From Paguma larvata (taxonomy: Eukaryota; Chordata; Mammalia; Carnivora; Viverridae), in the NCBI GenBank assembly GCA_030068075.1, contig CM057830.1:23158247-23222246 (forward strand): a stretch of DNA of 64,000 nucleotides, in the 5' to 3' direction. Below, in pieces: positions 24,378 to 35,945 of this stretch. Position numbers and translations under genes: made by a program. Position 1 is the stretch's first letter. Every line of letters starts with the position of its first letter. A model generated the notes under the pieces. It did not search any database and had not been told where the DNA came from. It saw only the letters and a program-made list of their open reading frames with translations.

Positions 24378-25317
24378 TCAGATCTCTTCCTCAGTTCATA
24401 CATGAGAATAAAAAACCTGAATGGATCAGAAACTAAATGTACCAAATAAAACTATACAAGCCCTGGAAGAAAATACTGGTGAACTCCTTTGTAATGTGGG
24501 TGTAGGGAAAGACTTTCTAACTATGACTTAAAATTCCAATACAACAAATAAAAAGGAAATAAATTTGACTACATATACACACACAAAACTTTGATGAGAA
24601 AAATTAAAAACCAAAAGAAAATTGGGGCAAAAATAGTGAAATATATCACAGGTAGAGGTTTAAAATTCCTAATATACAAAGCACTTTTAAATATTGAGTG
24701 AGAAAGAAAAGTCCTATTTGAAAGTGGGCAAAACCGTAAACAATTTACAAAAAATATAAAAATGATCCTTAATTGTATGAAAAGATGATTGCTTTCACTA
24801 ACAGTAAGAGAACATAAATTAAAATTGTACTGACATCGTGTTCTCACCCATCAGATTGGCAAAAATTCAAAAACTTAATAATACACTCTGTTTTAGGAAG
24901 CTGGAGAGAAACAGTCACTCTTGTACATTGTTGTGGAATTGCAAAATAATCCACAAAAACAGAGGGGAAGTTGGCATTATTTAATAAAAGTACATATGCA
25001 ATTACAGTCTGCCCTAGCAATCTCATTTCTAGGAATTAGCCTGAAGATATACCTTCTACAGTGCGAACATAACATGCAGAGACTTCATTGCAGTATTGTT
25101 TGTAGCTGCAAAATATTGGAATCTACCTAACTAGCCAAATCTAGAAAATCAGCTGAATAAACTTTAGTGCCTGCACGCGATAAAGTAGGAGGCAGCTATA
25201 AAATACTGAGAATATATCAGTGACTTTAGCCTAAGGCATTTCTAAGTGAAAGAAAGTCTTTCTAGTATGCTAGAAAATAAGGAAATAAACTGGATGTTGC
25301 CTTATCCAAGTACTCAA

Positions 25318-25590
25318 AATTAACACATTCATTTTCTCTTGCTGTGTAACAAATCACCACAAGTTTAGCAACTTAAAATACACCTGCCGAGACCTGTTGA
25401 TCTCAGTTTGTGTAGCTCAGACATCTGGGCGACAGCGTAACTGGATTCTCTCTCAGTTCCTCACCACACGACCCCTTCCACAAGCCCTCTCGCACTTGGA
25501 ACTTCTGACCTCAGAAAGGCTATAGCCCCTTTGAAGTGTTCACCTGCTTAGGCCAGTCCCACTCACAATGTGACCCTTTTGATTAACTCA
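25318..25590 (-). mobile_element. Ancient LTR-like or L1-end repeat, family unsure
   Basis: 'tctcttgctgtgtaacaaat', 'caccacaagtttagcaactt' and 'aaaatac' give the antisense phrase shared by several MaLR-type LTR ends ('gtggtttgttacacagcaa'). Too diverged to name the subfamily. Confidence 0.45.
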
Positions 25591-25689
25591 AAGTCATCTG
25601 GTGTTTTTATTTTAATTTACGTAGAGTACACTCTAGCATAGCAACTTAAGAATACTTAGCATCTCACATTTAAAGTCTGAAACAATTTT

Positions 25690-26290
25690 AATTGTAATAA
25701 AAATGTGTAGATTAACTGGTGTCCAGAATTCCAACAAATTCAGTGCATTAATTGAGTTAGTCCCCCAGAATCAGACCCTAGATCCTGAGACAAGGATTAA
25801 AGAGCAAGAGGATTATTTGGGAAAGGATATACCAGGAATTAATAGGTGTGAGGAAATTAGACAAGGGTGGGAAGGCATCTGGTAGAGAGTACATTATCAA
25901 CCAAGTTACCACTAGAGAAACTGGACCTTAATCCCACCAAAAAACTCTGGTAAACATTGTAATACACTGCCCGAAGAGTGAGGGGGATGAGGTATTAGCA
26001 CACTGACTCACAGGCATTGATTGAGGGCTTCTGGGGCATGTGAATTCATTCTAGGCATGTCCAGACTGCCCCAGTGCCCAACCAAACTCCCTTAGACAAC
26101 CAGTTGCAAGAGCCGACATTTGGGAGAAAGGGCTGCCTGCGTACAAACCGATGGATGCCAAGGGGTTACTAGTGAGTGCCTGGTGCTGTCTGCTGCCTCG
26201 CCGAAGTAGAAAGCTGCTGAATCGGTGACCCTGGTATTTCGGCCAACATTCGGAGCGGTTGCAGCCAAAATCACGATGGGGTCTTTACCT
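25690..26290. mobile_element. Probable ancient interspersed repeat, not identified
   Basis: A GC-richer block with phrases I associate with a widespread mammalian repeat ('accctagatcctgagacaag', 'attctaggcatgtccagact', 'cagttgcagccaaaatcacg'-like), but I cannot place it in a family. No long open frame crosses it: the frames at 25703-25885 (+) and 26092-26274 (-) are short and unlike known proteins. Confidence 0.35.
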
Positions 26291-26309
26291 TAACTGTCTT
26301 TCTAGGATC

Positions 26310-26520
26310 AGACAGATCAGAAGTGAATTATCATTTCTTCCATTTACTCGATGAACAACCTTGGATGAGTAATTTTTTCAATACCTTGCTTTTCTCATCT
26401 GTAAAATAGGGACACTGGTAGTGTGTTCTCCTAGAATTGCTTTAGAATTAAAGAGATCAGGCATTTGAACGCTTGGCACTAGGAAATACTCAGTAAGGGT
26501 TAGTTTGACTTATTATATTT
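26310..26520 (+). mobile_element. MIR SINE
   Basis: The MIR order is clear: 'accttggatgagtaattttt', 'ctcatctgtaaaatagggac', 'gaattaaagagatcaggcat' and 'ggcactaggaaatactcagt'. Confidence 0.85.
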
Positions 26521-27054
26521 GCATCTTGGAGTTATTATTACTTTTCATTTTAATCAGTCTGTTAGAAATTGTTCTTATCTTGCCCTATAAGATGCACCCC
26601 AATTTGCCAGATTAATGTGTACCGTGGCTCCAACAAACCTGAAATTTTACAGCCATTGAAGACTCAGGACTACAGGGACTCCTATTTGCCATCTGTTCTT
26701 GAAAATGACAATCAGTTACTTAGGAAAGTGACATTGAGAAATACCTAGGAAAGTCAAAGAGATTGGAATCAAATAATGAAGCTCAAACACCTTCAAAAAC
26801 ACAGGTCGTGAGTGGCAGATAAAGGGAAGAAAAACATGAGGACTGGATTAGCTGTATGCAGTATGCTTCAGACATATTTATGGAATACTCACAGTTTAAC
26901 AGAGTTTAACTGGTTAATTTCTCGAGCTAGTTTTATTTGGGTACAAGCAGAAAACCACCTGTTTCTTCTTATACTTCCCCTTCATATCCTTTGTGATGGC
27001 TTTTCCTTCTCCACTCATGAACGAAACCTCAGGCCAAGCTTACCAGTCTCATAT
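26521..27054. other. Unique DNA
   Basis: No repeat recognised. The 89-codon open frame 26812-27081 runs into the following LTR and has no motif. Confidence 0.4.
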
Positions 27055-27123
27055 TGTATTGGTTTCCTGTGGCTGCCATAATAAAGGACCACAAACCAGG
27101 TGGCTTACAAGAATAAAAATTTA

Positions 27124-27283
27124 GGGGCACCTGGGTGGCTCAGTCGGTTGGGCGTCCGACTTCGGCTCAGGTCATGATCTCACCGTTCGAGCCCCGCGTG
27201 GGGCTCTGTGCTGACAGCTCAGAGCCTGGAGCCTGTTTCAGATTCAGTGTCTCCCTCTCTCTCTGTGCCCCTCCTCTGCTCAT

Positions 27284-27332
<49 letters not shown>

Positions 27333-27363
27333 AATAAATAAAAATTAAAAAAAATTAAAAAAA
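27124..27363 (+). mobile_element. Young felid SINEC element with long (CT)n
   Basis: The copy closest to consensus in the window. An A-box-like segment 'tggctcagtcgg' lies at 27136-27147 and a B-box-like 'gttcgagcc' at 27185-27193. About 8 bp are missing just before the B box. The CT run (27290-27329) is long and probably length-variable. The target duplication 'aagaataaaaattta' (27109-27123 and 27364-27378) is a perfect 15 bp. If transcribed, RNA polymerase III would use the internal boxes. Confidence 0.95.
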
Positions 27364-27645
27364 AAGAATAAAAATTTATTCTTTCACCGTTCTGGAGGCT
27401 AGAAGGCCAAAATCAAAATATTGGCAGGGCCAGGCTTCTTCTGAAAGCTCGAGGGCATGATCCTTCCTTGCCTCTTCCTGTGTTCTCTTGGTTGCCAGCA
27501 ATCCTTGGGCATTCCTTGGTTTGTCGCTACATCACTTCGTTATCTGCCTCCATTCTCCTTATGTCTCTGTCTTTATGTGGTTATCTTCTTATAAGTACAC
27601 CAGTCGTTTTGGATTAGATGCCCAACCCACTTCAGTATGACCTCA

Positions 27646-28454
27646 CTTTTTTTTTTTTATTCAAGTATAGTCAGCCTACAATATCATATAATAGTTTCAG
27701 GTGTACAAGTTAATTATTTAATTCTGTACACTACGATTGTTCATCATGTTAAGTGTGCTCTCACTCCCCTTCACCTATTTCATCCATGCCCCACCCACCA
27801 CCCCTCTGGCAACCACAGGTTCTTTACATTTAAAAGTCTGGGTCTTTTTGTTTTTCTCTTTTTTTCTTTGTTCATTGTTTTGTTTCTTAAATCCCACATA
27901 TGAGTAAAATCCTATAGTTTTTGTGTTTTTTTTTACTGACTCATTTCACTTAGCATTATATCTACTAGATCCATCCAAATTGTTGCTAATGGCAAGATCT
28001 TATTAATTTTTATGGCTAGTATTCCATTGTGTGTCTATACAACTTCTTTATCCATTCATCTTTTGATGGACACTTGGGTTGTTTCCATATTTTGGCTATT
28101 ATAAATAATATTGCAATAAACATAGGGGTGCATATATCTTTTCAAATTAGTATTTTCACTTTCTTGGGACAAATATCCAATAGTGGAATTACTGGATCAT
28201 ATGCCAATTCTGTTTTTAATTTTCAGAGAAACGGTCATACCGTTTTCCAGAGTGGCTGCACCAGTTTCTATTCTCCTTTCCACATCCTCACCAACACTTG
28301 TTATTTCCCGTCTTTTTCATTTTAGCCATTCCGATAGGTGTGAGGTGATATCTCCTTGTGGTTTTGATTTGCGTTTCACTGATCATAAGTGATGTTGAGC
28401 ATCTTTTCATGTATCTGTTGGCCATCTCTGCCTTCTTTAGAAAACTATTCATGT
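27646..28454 (-). mobile_element. LINE-1, 5'-truncated, inside the MLT1A-like LTR
   Basis: A T run at 27646-27658 is the antisense poly(A) tail. Antisense 3'UTR and ORF2 end follow ('caggtgtacaagttaattat', 'tgatggacacttgggttgtt', 'gcaataaacataggggtgca', 'ccacatcctcaccaacactt'). It stops at about 28454, where the host LTR resumes ('cctcatcttaattag' against 'cctcact' on the left). Confidence 0.88.
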
Positions 28455-28565
28455 CCTCATCTTAATTAGAGCAAAACCCTATTTCCAAACAAGGTGGCAT
28501 TCTGAAGTTTTGGAGGTTAAGACTTCAACTTGTATTTGGCGGGGGACATACTTCAACCTATAACA

Positions 28566-29460
28566 CTTAGGTAATTACAGTTTAGGCCCCTGAATAATCA
28601 AACCCCAAATCTTCTCCACTGTGAACAATTTTCCTTCCTCACCTCAGGACTGGTTTATGCCTGAAAGCTTACACTGGAGTGAAAATGACCCAAATGCACT
28701 CATCCTTAACTCTCCATCTTGCTCTCTTCTTCCTACTCTCCAACTCTCAGGGGGTTGTTGATTTTTCCAAGACTGAAGAAGGTGGAGAAGGTAAAGGTGC
28801 TAAGATTTGGATAAGAAGAGAAGAGAGGAAAGGATGAAGAAAGTTCTTTTTGCCTGGTAGAATATTTTTCGCTTTGGTGTTCTCTGATGCAGCAAATTCC
28901 AAATTCTGATTCTTATTCTCATTGGCTTGTTTTTCTTGCTTCTTCAAGAATGCACTTAACCCTCAGTGCTATGTAACTTTCACTTACATACAGCATCCTT
29001 CCCTACAGTTGACAGCAGCCCCACAATAAATGCATGAATCCTTGTCATGCAAAGCTGGGTCTATTTTTTCAAGCAGTGAAAAGTAAAACTCCTGCCCTAG
29101 ACACTTGGTCTTGAATTTTCAAGACTGAGTTAGATATGGTCTCCATGGCCCTCGTTTTCTAGGAGATACATTGTAAGCTCTCAAAACAGAGGTGGTCTTT
29201 TATGGATGTTCTCTTACTAAGCTTGTGATAAGGTGAATCATCCCTCTTCCCTACCCTATTGGGTCCCAAGAAGCAGTAGGTAGAGAAAGGGAGAGGACTG
29301 TCAGTGTTGCAGAAACACAGTAAGCTATGTTACTGGACACCTTCGTCAACCCAAAGATTTCTTAACCTTGTATAAACAGCCAACGGGTAGATAGCGGCTA
29401 GTTCATCACCTGGGAAAACTTGCGAAACCATCTTGTAATATTTTCTAAAATGTATTGTTT
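28566..29460. other. Unique DNA
   Basis: No gene or repeat recognised. GA-rich low complexity lies at about 28770-28840. Confidence 0.45.
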
Positions 29461-29464
29461 TAAG

Positions 29465-30190
29465 GCGCTTTACTGAAATCTAATTCACTCACCTTACCAC
29501 TCACTCAGAGTACACAACTCAATGTTTTTTAGTACATTCACAGGGTTCTACAAACATCATCACAACCTAATTTTAAAATAGTTTCATGATCACTAAAGCA
29601 ACGCATCCCAGTAGCTGTCACCACCCATTTTTCCCTCTTTCCAGCCCCAGACAAATACTAATTTACTTTCTGTCTCTGTAAATTTGCCTGGACACTTCTT
29701 GTAAATAGAATCATACAATATGTGGTCTTTTGCGACTGGCTTCTTAATATAATGTTTTCATTAGTCACACATTGATGTGCAGCGTGTATCAGTATTTCAT
29801 TTGTTTTTATTTACAAATAATATTCCATTGCATGGATATATCACATTTTATTTATTCATTCATCAGTTGATAGTCATTTGAGTTGTTTCTACTTTTTGCC
29901 GTAAGTAACAATGCTGTGAAGGTTTGTGCACAATTATGTAAACATATGTTGTCATTTCCTCTTAGGTTTATAGCTTGGAGTGGAATTGCTGAGTCATGCA
30001 GTAACTCTATGTTTAACTTTTGAGACATTGCCACTTTTCCAAAGTGACTACACCACTTTACATTCCCACCAGCCATGTGTGAGAGCTTCTGCTTTTGCAT
30101 ATTCTCTCCAGCACTGGTTTTGTCGGTCTTTTTTATTATGTCCCGTCTAGTGAGTGTGAAGTGATTGTTTGATACTATTTTAGCGTATTT
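29465..30190 (-). mobile_element. Old LINE-1 3'-end fragment
   Basis: Antisense L1 3' region: 'ctttactgaaatctaattca', 'catttttccctctttccagc', 'aatattccattgcatggata', 'tggaattgctgagtcatgc' and 'tacattcccaccagccatgt'. Confidence 0.82.
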
Positions 30191-30544
30191 TTTATAGATG
30201 TTGTCATTTTTCTTTAGAATGTTCTAATAGTTTTTACTTACTCTATTCTTCTCAGATTTATGAGGCCTCTGCTAAATCTCTGAAATGACAAAAGCAGTGA
30301 TACTGAACATTCAGTTAAAATGACAATTTCAACAAAAGGCCTTGGTATGTCTCTATCACTAGAGTTAGCAAAATAGTATATACACAATAAATCATGGATA
30401 TGACCTGAGAGGTAGAGAGTGGAGTAGATGTGAGATCAACTTACTACAGTCCTGGCGCTAGACAGCTGTGAAGGCTTTCATACCAGTTACTTGTCCTATA
30501 ATAATAATCACAGCACCAACAAGAAATCAACAGTACCAAGAATA

Positions 30545-30722
30545 ATGGGTAACTGGTACTGAGATTTTCATGTATTTGTACCAGGCATTGTTCTACATAT
30601 ATTTTACACACATTAACTCCCTTACTTTCTGTGAGAACCCCACTACATAGATGCTATTATTGTCAGCTTTCAGATGAGCGAATATCCCCAGATGACAAGG
30701 TTATTGCCTACCTTTTCACAGG
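30545..30722 (-). mobile_element. MIR SINE
   Basis: Antisense MIR: 'gtaccaggcattgttctaca', 'tattttacacacattaactc', 'tgctattattgtcagctttc' and 'agatgagcgaat'. Confidence 0.75.
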
Positions 30723-31147
30723 TTAAAGTGGGGAGGGGTGGTGGTGGGGAAGATTGCGACTATCTTAAAAATAGCTAGAGCATAAATATTTACAAAGGTT
30801 AAGTAAGAACAGTTGTTTCATTTAATTCTGCCTAGATTTCCTCAGGTCTCTTTTGAATATTTCTCTTGTCTACCCTCTCCCCAGTTTCTGTACTTTTACA
30901 CTCATCAATCCATTCTTTTTTGGAGAATTATCCTCAGACTATTGGAGCCCATCCCTCCCCATTCCAGGTGTGAGAGCTCAAAGTCTGGGAATTTTCCCTG
31001 AAATTTTCATACTGATAAAACGCTTCTTCTGTTCTGCTTTCCCTACACATTTATTGGTTTTCCCTGAAAGTTTTGGTTTGTTTTTTATGAAACACTTATA
31101 CACAAATCCTCATGTCACAGTTGGCTTCTATAGGACACAAGACATGT
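30723..31147. other. Unique DNA
   Basis: Two overlapping open frames (30813-31001 and 30853-31149) are in different frames and lack motifs. No repeat recognised. Confidence 0.4.
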
Positions 31148-31163
31148 AGAGGAAGGAGACTCT

Positions 31164-31294
31164 TTTTTTTTTTTTAAGTAGGTTTCACACCCAGTGTGGA
31201 GCCCAATGCAGGGCTTGAACTCACAACCCTGAGATCAAGACCTGAGCTGAGATCAAGAGTCCGACGCTTAACCAAATGAGCCACCCAGGCACCC
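31164..31294 (-). mobile_element. Older carnivore tRNA-derived SINE (short type)
   Basis: A T run, then 'ggtttcacacccagtgtgga' and 'gagccacccaggcaccc' at the antisense head. It lacks the felid 'gagcctggagcctgct' body and CT stretch, so it belongs to a shorter carnivore SINE type. Duplications 'agaggaaggaga' plus 'ctct' or 'atct' (31148-31163 and 31295-31310) confirm insertion. Confidence 0.88.
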
Positions 31295-31310
31295 AGAGGA
31301 AGGAGAATCT

Positions 31311-32225
31311 TGATGACATATTTAAATACAACATGGTATATGAGGAAGAAGCGTTATATCAAGCTAAGAACAAGAAAGATAGAAAATTCTCTTAAGCTAG
31401 CAGGAATTTACATTAGCAATGAATGGGTTGTCATGATTTAAAAATGTAAGAATGGGCTATTTACCCAGAAAAGTCTGTGAATTTTCTTTCTGTGAAGACC
31501 TTAAGTGTATATAACCACTTTTCTGATTGGTTTCAATATGGTACAGTCCTTCTGGGATTGAATGATGAACTCAGTGGCTTCCCGGAGCCTCTCTGGCTCT
31601 GATAATTGTCTAAGAGCACAACATATCATTAACCTAACCAGTAAAACCTTTTTGATTATGCATTGTGCTAAGGGCTTTACAACAATGGTTAAATAGATTC
31701 AGTCTTTGCCTTTTAGGAACTTAGGAGAGAAAACTTTTAAAAAGAAATAAATCTTTTATGGTGTTCTAGAAAGAGGCATTAAAATAAATGAGAGTGAAGA
31801 TCACTTCAAGAAAGCTTTAATGGTTTACAAATATCAGTATTTCAGAAAGGGAATATTTAGAAGTGATACCACTTTGATTTTACAAATGAGATGCAGATAA
31901 GAAAAATATATTCATGGCATGTCTACTCCAAATTGGTCCATTTATATTTTTCAGAGACTGTAGAAAGCTAAAGGAGAAAAAAAGTAAAGTAATACAATGA
32001 AAAAAATAGTTTCACCATTACATAATAATAAGGGAAAAGATAAAATAAGTTTGTCACAAAAATCTAAAGGTATGATGTATTTATATGCAGTAATTTTAAA
32101 TGAAATGATGACAAAAGAAAAATGTTAGTGGTCAGTATATTAAAAAAAAACCTTTTGCAGGATAAATTTCCATTATATCATTGGGGAAGCAAATTAATAC
32201 TTTTTAGTATAAGGCTGTATGCAGG
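31311..32225. other. Unique AT-rich DNA
   Basis: No gene or repeat recognised. Confidence 0.4.
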
Positions 32226-32227
32226 GA

Positions 32228-32445
32228 CCCAATAAACCAAGAAACGGACTTTTCACTATACAGAACAAACTGATGCTCATGAGAGGGGATGTGGGTGGAG
32301 GGACGGGTGAAATAGGTGCTGGGGATTAAAGAGTGCACCTGTTGTAATGATCACTCTGTGTTATATGAAAGTGTTTAATCAGTATATTTTATAATACTAT
32401 ACTGAATGTTAACTAACTGGAATTTAAATATAAACTTTTTAAAAA
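32228..32445 (+). mobile_element. Carnivore LINE-1 3'UTR end, strongly truncated
   Basis: Collinear with the L1 3' end at 4135-4350: 'caagaaacggacttttcact', 'gaaataggtgctggggatta' and 'gttaactaactggaatttaa'. Only about 220 bp were copied. Confidence 0.88.
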
Positions 32446-32613
32446 GAGCAAAGAGAAAACTAAATTAATACTTTGTGTTTATGAATCTCTAAACATATTT
32501 TGACCTGAATTGAATGTTTTTCTAAGTTTCTTAGAATGATAAAGAAAGGGAGTACTTCTCCATTGTGAAAATAGTTCTCAAGACTGACTGGGCTTTAACT
32601 ATGTGTGAATGTA

Positions 32614-32649
32614 TGTATTTTTAAAAAATTTGTAAGTTGATTTACTTAT

Positions 32650-32696
<47 letters not shown>

Positions 32697-32850
32697 GCAA
32701 GTGGGGCAGGGACAGAGAGAAAGGAGAATCCCAAGCCTGCTCTGTGCTGCCAGCACAGAGCCTGATGCAGGGCTCAAAGTAAGGAATTGTGAGATCATGA
32801 CCTGAGCTGAAACCAAGAGACACCTAAACGACTGAACCACCCAGGTGCCC
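32614..32850 (-). mobile_element. Felid SINEC element with (GA)n
   Basis: Antisense copy with a GA run at 32653-32692, 'cccaagcctgctctgtgctg' and the head 'ccacccaggtgcccc'. The flanks 'ctatgtgtgaatgta' (32599-32613) and 'ctatgtgtgtgta' (32851-32863) are slightly altered duplications. Confidence 0.93.
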
Positions 32851-32863
32851 CTATGTGTGTGTA

Positions 32864-33510
32864 TTTGATTTAAGAGTTTAGTAAAAGGTCTGAGCAGACT
32901 GGTAGGTATTAGAGGTAGGCAGAAGAGCCATATAATACATACCCTTCAAATAACTTTATTATAAAAGTAATTGCATGAATATTGTAAAATTGACATTTGA
33001 AGAACAATATATTTTTTCCTAAAACTGTGTTACTACTTTCCCTCAATCACAAAATAATAAAGCTGTTTTCAGGTTTTCCGAATAGACTAGAAATATGGGC
33101 AGAGATTAAAAACAAATCCAAATATATTGTTTTAAAACTTCGCCTGCATGAGTAATGAATAAAAACACATTTTCAGACATGCAGAAACACAGAATATATT
33201 TCACCCTTTCTTAGAATGTTATGTAATGATGGTGTCCATCAGACGTAGCGTGTAAACCAAAAATAAGGAGAGCAGTGAAGTTCCACGATTATGGCTATTT
33301 GGAAGGCCTTACTAGTGAGCTAAGTGACCCAATTAAAAAAAGGAGGGAGGACCTCAGAAGATAAGTTTCTGGGAAAATGGTTTTATTTTGCCCTTTGTAA
33401 CTTGCAACAAGGTAAGAAGGCAATACATTTAGAAGATAAGATAATAGAAAGACAAACATAAAAGACCTTTAAAGCCCACTTTTATGGGAGTGGCAGGACC
33501 AATCATTGAT
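32864..33510. other. Unique AT-rich DNA
   Basis: No gene or repeat recognised. Confidence 0.4.
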
Positions 33511-33529
33511 AAAATCCAGACAATCAAGA

Positions 33530-33763
33530 AGGGCTTGGGTGGCTCAGTCAGTTAAGTATCTGACTCCTGATTTTGGGTCAGGTCATGATCTCACAGTTTT
33601 TGAGATCGAGTCCCATGTCAGGCTCTGTGCTGTCAGCCTGGAGCCTGCTTGGGATTCTCTCTCCCTCTCTCTGCCCCTCCCCAACTGATAATCATTCGCT
33701 CACTCTCACTCTCTCTCTGTCTCTCTCTCAAAATAAACAAAAAATAAATCTAGAAAAATTTTA
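33530..33763 (+). mobile_element. Felid SINEC element
   Basis: Head 'gggcttgggtggctcagtca', a 'gtcagcctggagcctgcttg' body and a CT run. The 19-bp duplications 'aaaatccagacaatcaaga' (33511-33529) and 33764-33782 differ at one base. Confidence 0.95.
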
Positions 33764-33782
33764 AAAATCCAAACAATCAAGA

Positions 33783-35265
33783 TCAAAACAAAACAAATCA
33801 AAACAAAAAATTCAGGATTATTGAATGGGTGGGAAAAGAACTGGTGCAGATGTTTAAATATAAATGAATATAGAATTGGAAATAAAAATAAAGACTAATA
33901 AAAGTCATATTTGTAAAACAATTTGTAAATGTCGTAAACTTGGAAAAGTGTATAAAAGTGGAACAAGAAGAGAGGCAAGAAGCATATTTTCTTGTTTTTC
34001 ACACAGGAAATAAATCAGTCTGGCTTAAAATAAAAATGCTTATTTTACAATATAATTATAGTGGAGCTGACTTCTTACTGCTATTTTATGTTAATTTTTT
34101 AAAATTTTAAAATATACAAATGGATCCTTAAGAAGCTAATCATTATTTAACTGCATATTATTTCTTCATTTATTTGCAAATAAAATTGCATTAACTGTAT
34201 TTCATTCAAAATATATGGCCATCTTTATTATAACTCCATTTTATAAAATCATATCTTTATGTTTTAGAGAGATGGCTAGGATGACAGTTTCCTCATGTTT
34301 ACGTCTAGTGTTTTTTATCTTTAGTTTTTAATATAGTTTGACCTTTTTAACATTGAAAATACATTATTCTGTAAAAGAGCAAGCCATTTCAAGAAAAACT
34401 CAATTAGTAAAATTAACTTGAAAATCAGTACAGCTTTATATAAGGTCATCAAAAAACACACAATTGAAGTATCTTTGATTTATAATATACCAAAATGTCT
34501 AGTACATAAACTTAAACATTTTTGTGGAAAACAATTTAGTGACCTCCCAAATTACCATTCTTATTATACAAATATATTGTCTTTACTTCTGTTTTTATTT
34601 GGAAAAGGGTTACTTTAAGGCTATAACAGTGGTAAAAGATCTTAGTTGACCCGTACAACTCTAACATAAAAGAATATAGATTAAAAACACAAGGTACATT
34701 ATTGTCAAGATATAGGTCATTATGGGATGAGGTTCAACCCAAATGTCTGAGTTTCTTTTTCAGTGTTCTTCAGATTTTATAAATTCCTTCTGCTCTTCAA
34801 AGAATGCCTGAAAATGGAATACATTTGCTTTTACTAGATACGGACAGAAGTAAACAGTGATCTCTGGTTAAGTTTTGAGCCAGAGCATATTTACTTGTTT
34901 GGATAAGAACGTGCATCAGAAAACACTAGTATTCAGACATCCGGGCACAAAACACTAATCGACAATTATCTAGATATTTTTCTAATCAGGATTTTCTTAT
35001 AGAGGGAAAGTCTGACTTAAATCAGGTATTCTACATGCTTTTCAGTCACCAGTGAAATTCATCCAAATGGTGTGTCTCAAACAGAGGGTACCTGGTTTCA
35101 TCAGCCTGGTCAGCTTGCTCTGCTTCATTTCCTTCCACTTCTTGTTTTCCCATCAGGTCACTGTTAGAAGATGATGCAGCCCATTATTCTGACATGGGGT
35201 GCTAGGTATGAATTTGTCACTTTCTATAGACACGTACTTTGCAGTCAATTATCTTCTGAGTCAAT
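33783..35265. other. Unique AT-rich DNA
   Basis: A CAAAA-rich patch lies at 33784-33810. Otherwise no repeat or gene is seen. Confidence 0.4.
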
Positions 35266-35266
35266 T

Positions 35267-35317
35267 ATCCAAAAATATATAATATCCAAAAATATATAAT
35301 ATCCAAAAATATATAAT
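35267..35317 (+). repeat. Three perfect 17-bp tandem units
   Basis: The unit 'atccaaaaatatataat' occurs three times head to tail (35267-35283, 35284-35300, 35301-35317) without a mismatch, implying recent slippage-type expansion. Confidence 0.98.
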
Positions 35318-35717
35318 AAAAAAACTTTCTTTTTGGACCAACAGGCGTGTGGAATAAATTGTATTCAGAATAAAGTAATGTGTTGTTGAAATGTTTATAG
35401 AATTATCTTTTGTTAACCCAACTTCTCTGATTCCTATCAGTTATCTGATTAGGGATTCGATAGCCATCATCCTATAACCAGGTTTCCATATTTCCTATAG
35501 TATTAGATGCCCCATAGTGCTTACCTTATTCCCTTCTAGCATCTCAAGCCACTTTGCTCCACTTGGATTGTAATCACTCTTGTGCACTCACTTGACATTC
35601 AAGTAAGTCCTTACTATTTTTCCTATGATTTCCATCCCAGGAACGCTATTTCTACTCACCTTTTTCTGTCCAGTCATACTTCAGAATATAGAGTTTACCA
35701 AGAACTTTACTGTTTTC

Positions 35718-35735
35718 TTTTCTTCTTTTTTTTTT
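35718..35735 (-). mobile_element. Minimal poly(A)-only retroinsertion
   Basis: An 18-bp T-rich stretch (antisense A-rich tail) is bracketed by the identical 15-bp direct repeat 'aactttactgttttc' at 35703-35717 and 35736-35750. A plain tandem duplication would repeat the T stretch after the second copy, and it does not. The layout is that of a retroposon truncated to its tail. Confidence 0.65.
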
Positions 35736-35819
35736 AACTTTACTGTTTTCCAAATCTCAGTGGAGAACAACATACGGCTTAGCACTTAGTCATTCTTTGT
35801 TTCCTACAAGCTAATTTTA

Positions 35820-35945
35820 TCTCCACAATTGAACTGTAAATTCCCTGAGTGCAATAATATGTTCTAATCTTCTTTATCCAGCACTACCATAAACAGTGTT
35901 GAGCATACTTGATACTTGTTTAATAAACAGTTGTTTCTGATTAGC
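35820..35945 (+). mobile_element. L2 3'-end fragment
   Basis: 'gaactgtaaattccctgagt', 'atccagcactaccataaaca' and 'tacttgtttaataaacagtt' follow the L2 terminus. Upstream L2 sequence may reach about 35540. Confidence 0.65.

Larger units (their letters stand above)
23200..25300 (+). mobile_element. Old LINE-1 (L1M-type), ORF2 region, with SINE inside
   Basis: The sequence runs through the later part of L1 ORF2. The reverse-transcriptase catalytic motif is readable at about 23455-23481 (FADDM followed by IVYL). Downstream are 'aataggaataaacttaacag' and 'gctggagagaaacagtcac'. Many stops and indels make it dead. It is 5'- and probably 3'-incomplete, and a felid SINE interrupts it at 23602-23787. 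Confidence 0.8.
27055..28565 (-). mobile_element. MLT1A-like MaLR LTR, split by a SINE and an L1
   Basis: Antisense LTR of the non-autonomous ERVL-MaLR group. The left part (27055-27123 and 27364-27645) reads 'ggctgccataataaaggacc', 'gttctggaggctagaaggcc' and 'ccacttcagtatgacctcac'. The right part (about 28455-28565) continues with 'tcttaattagagcaaaaccc', 'tatttccaaacaaggtggca' and 'acttcaacctataaca'. The two insertions therefore date after the LTR. It has no coding capacity. Confidence 0.8.

Noticed and set aside
24569..24847. Antisense 92-codon frame
   Set aside because: Lies antisense to old L1 ORF2 and reflects its A-rich sense strand.
27136..27194. tRNA-like A and B boxes
   Set aside because: They belong to a tRNA-derived SINE and not to a tRNA gene; no cloverleaf can be completed.
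35267..35317. Possible CRISPR-like repeat array
   Set aside because: The units are contiguous without spacers and the DNA is mammalian.
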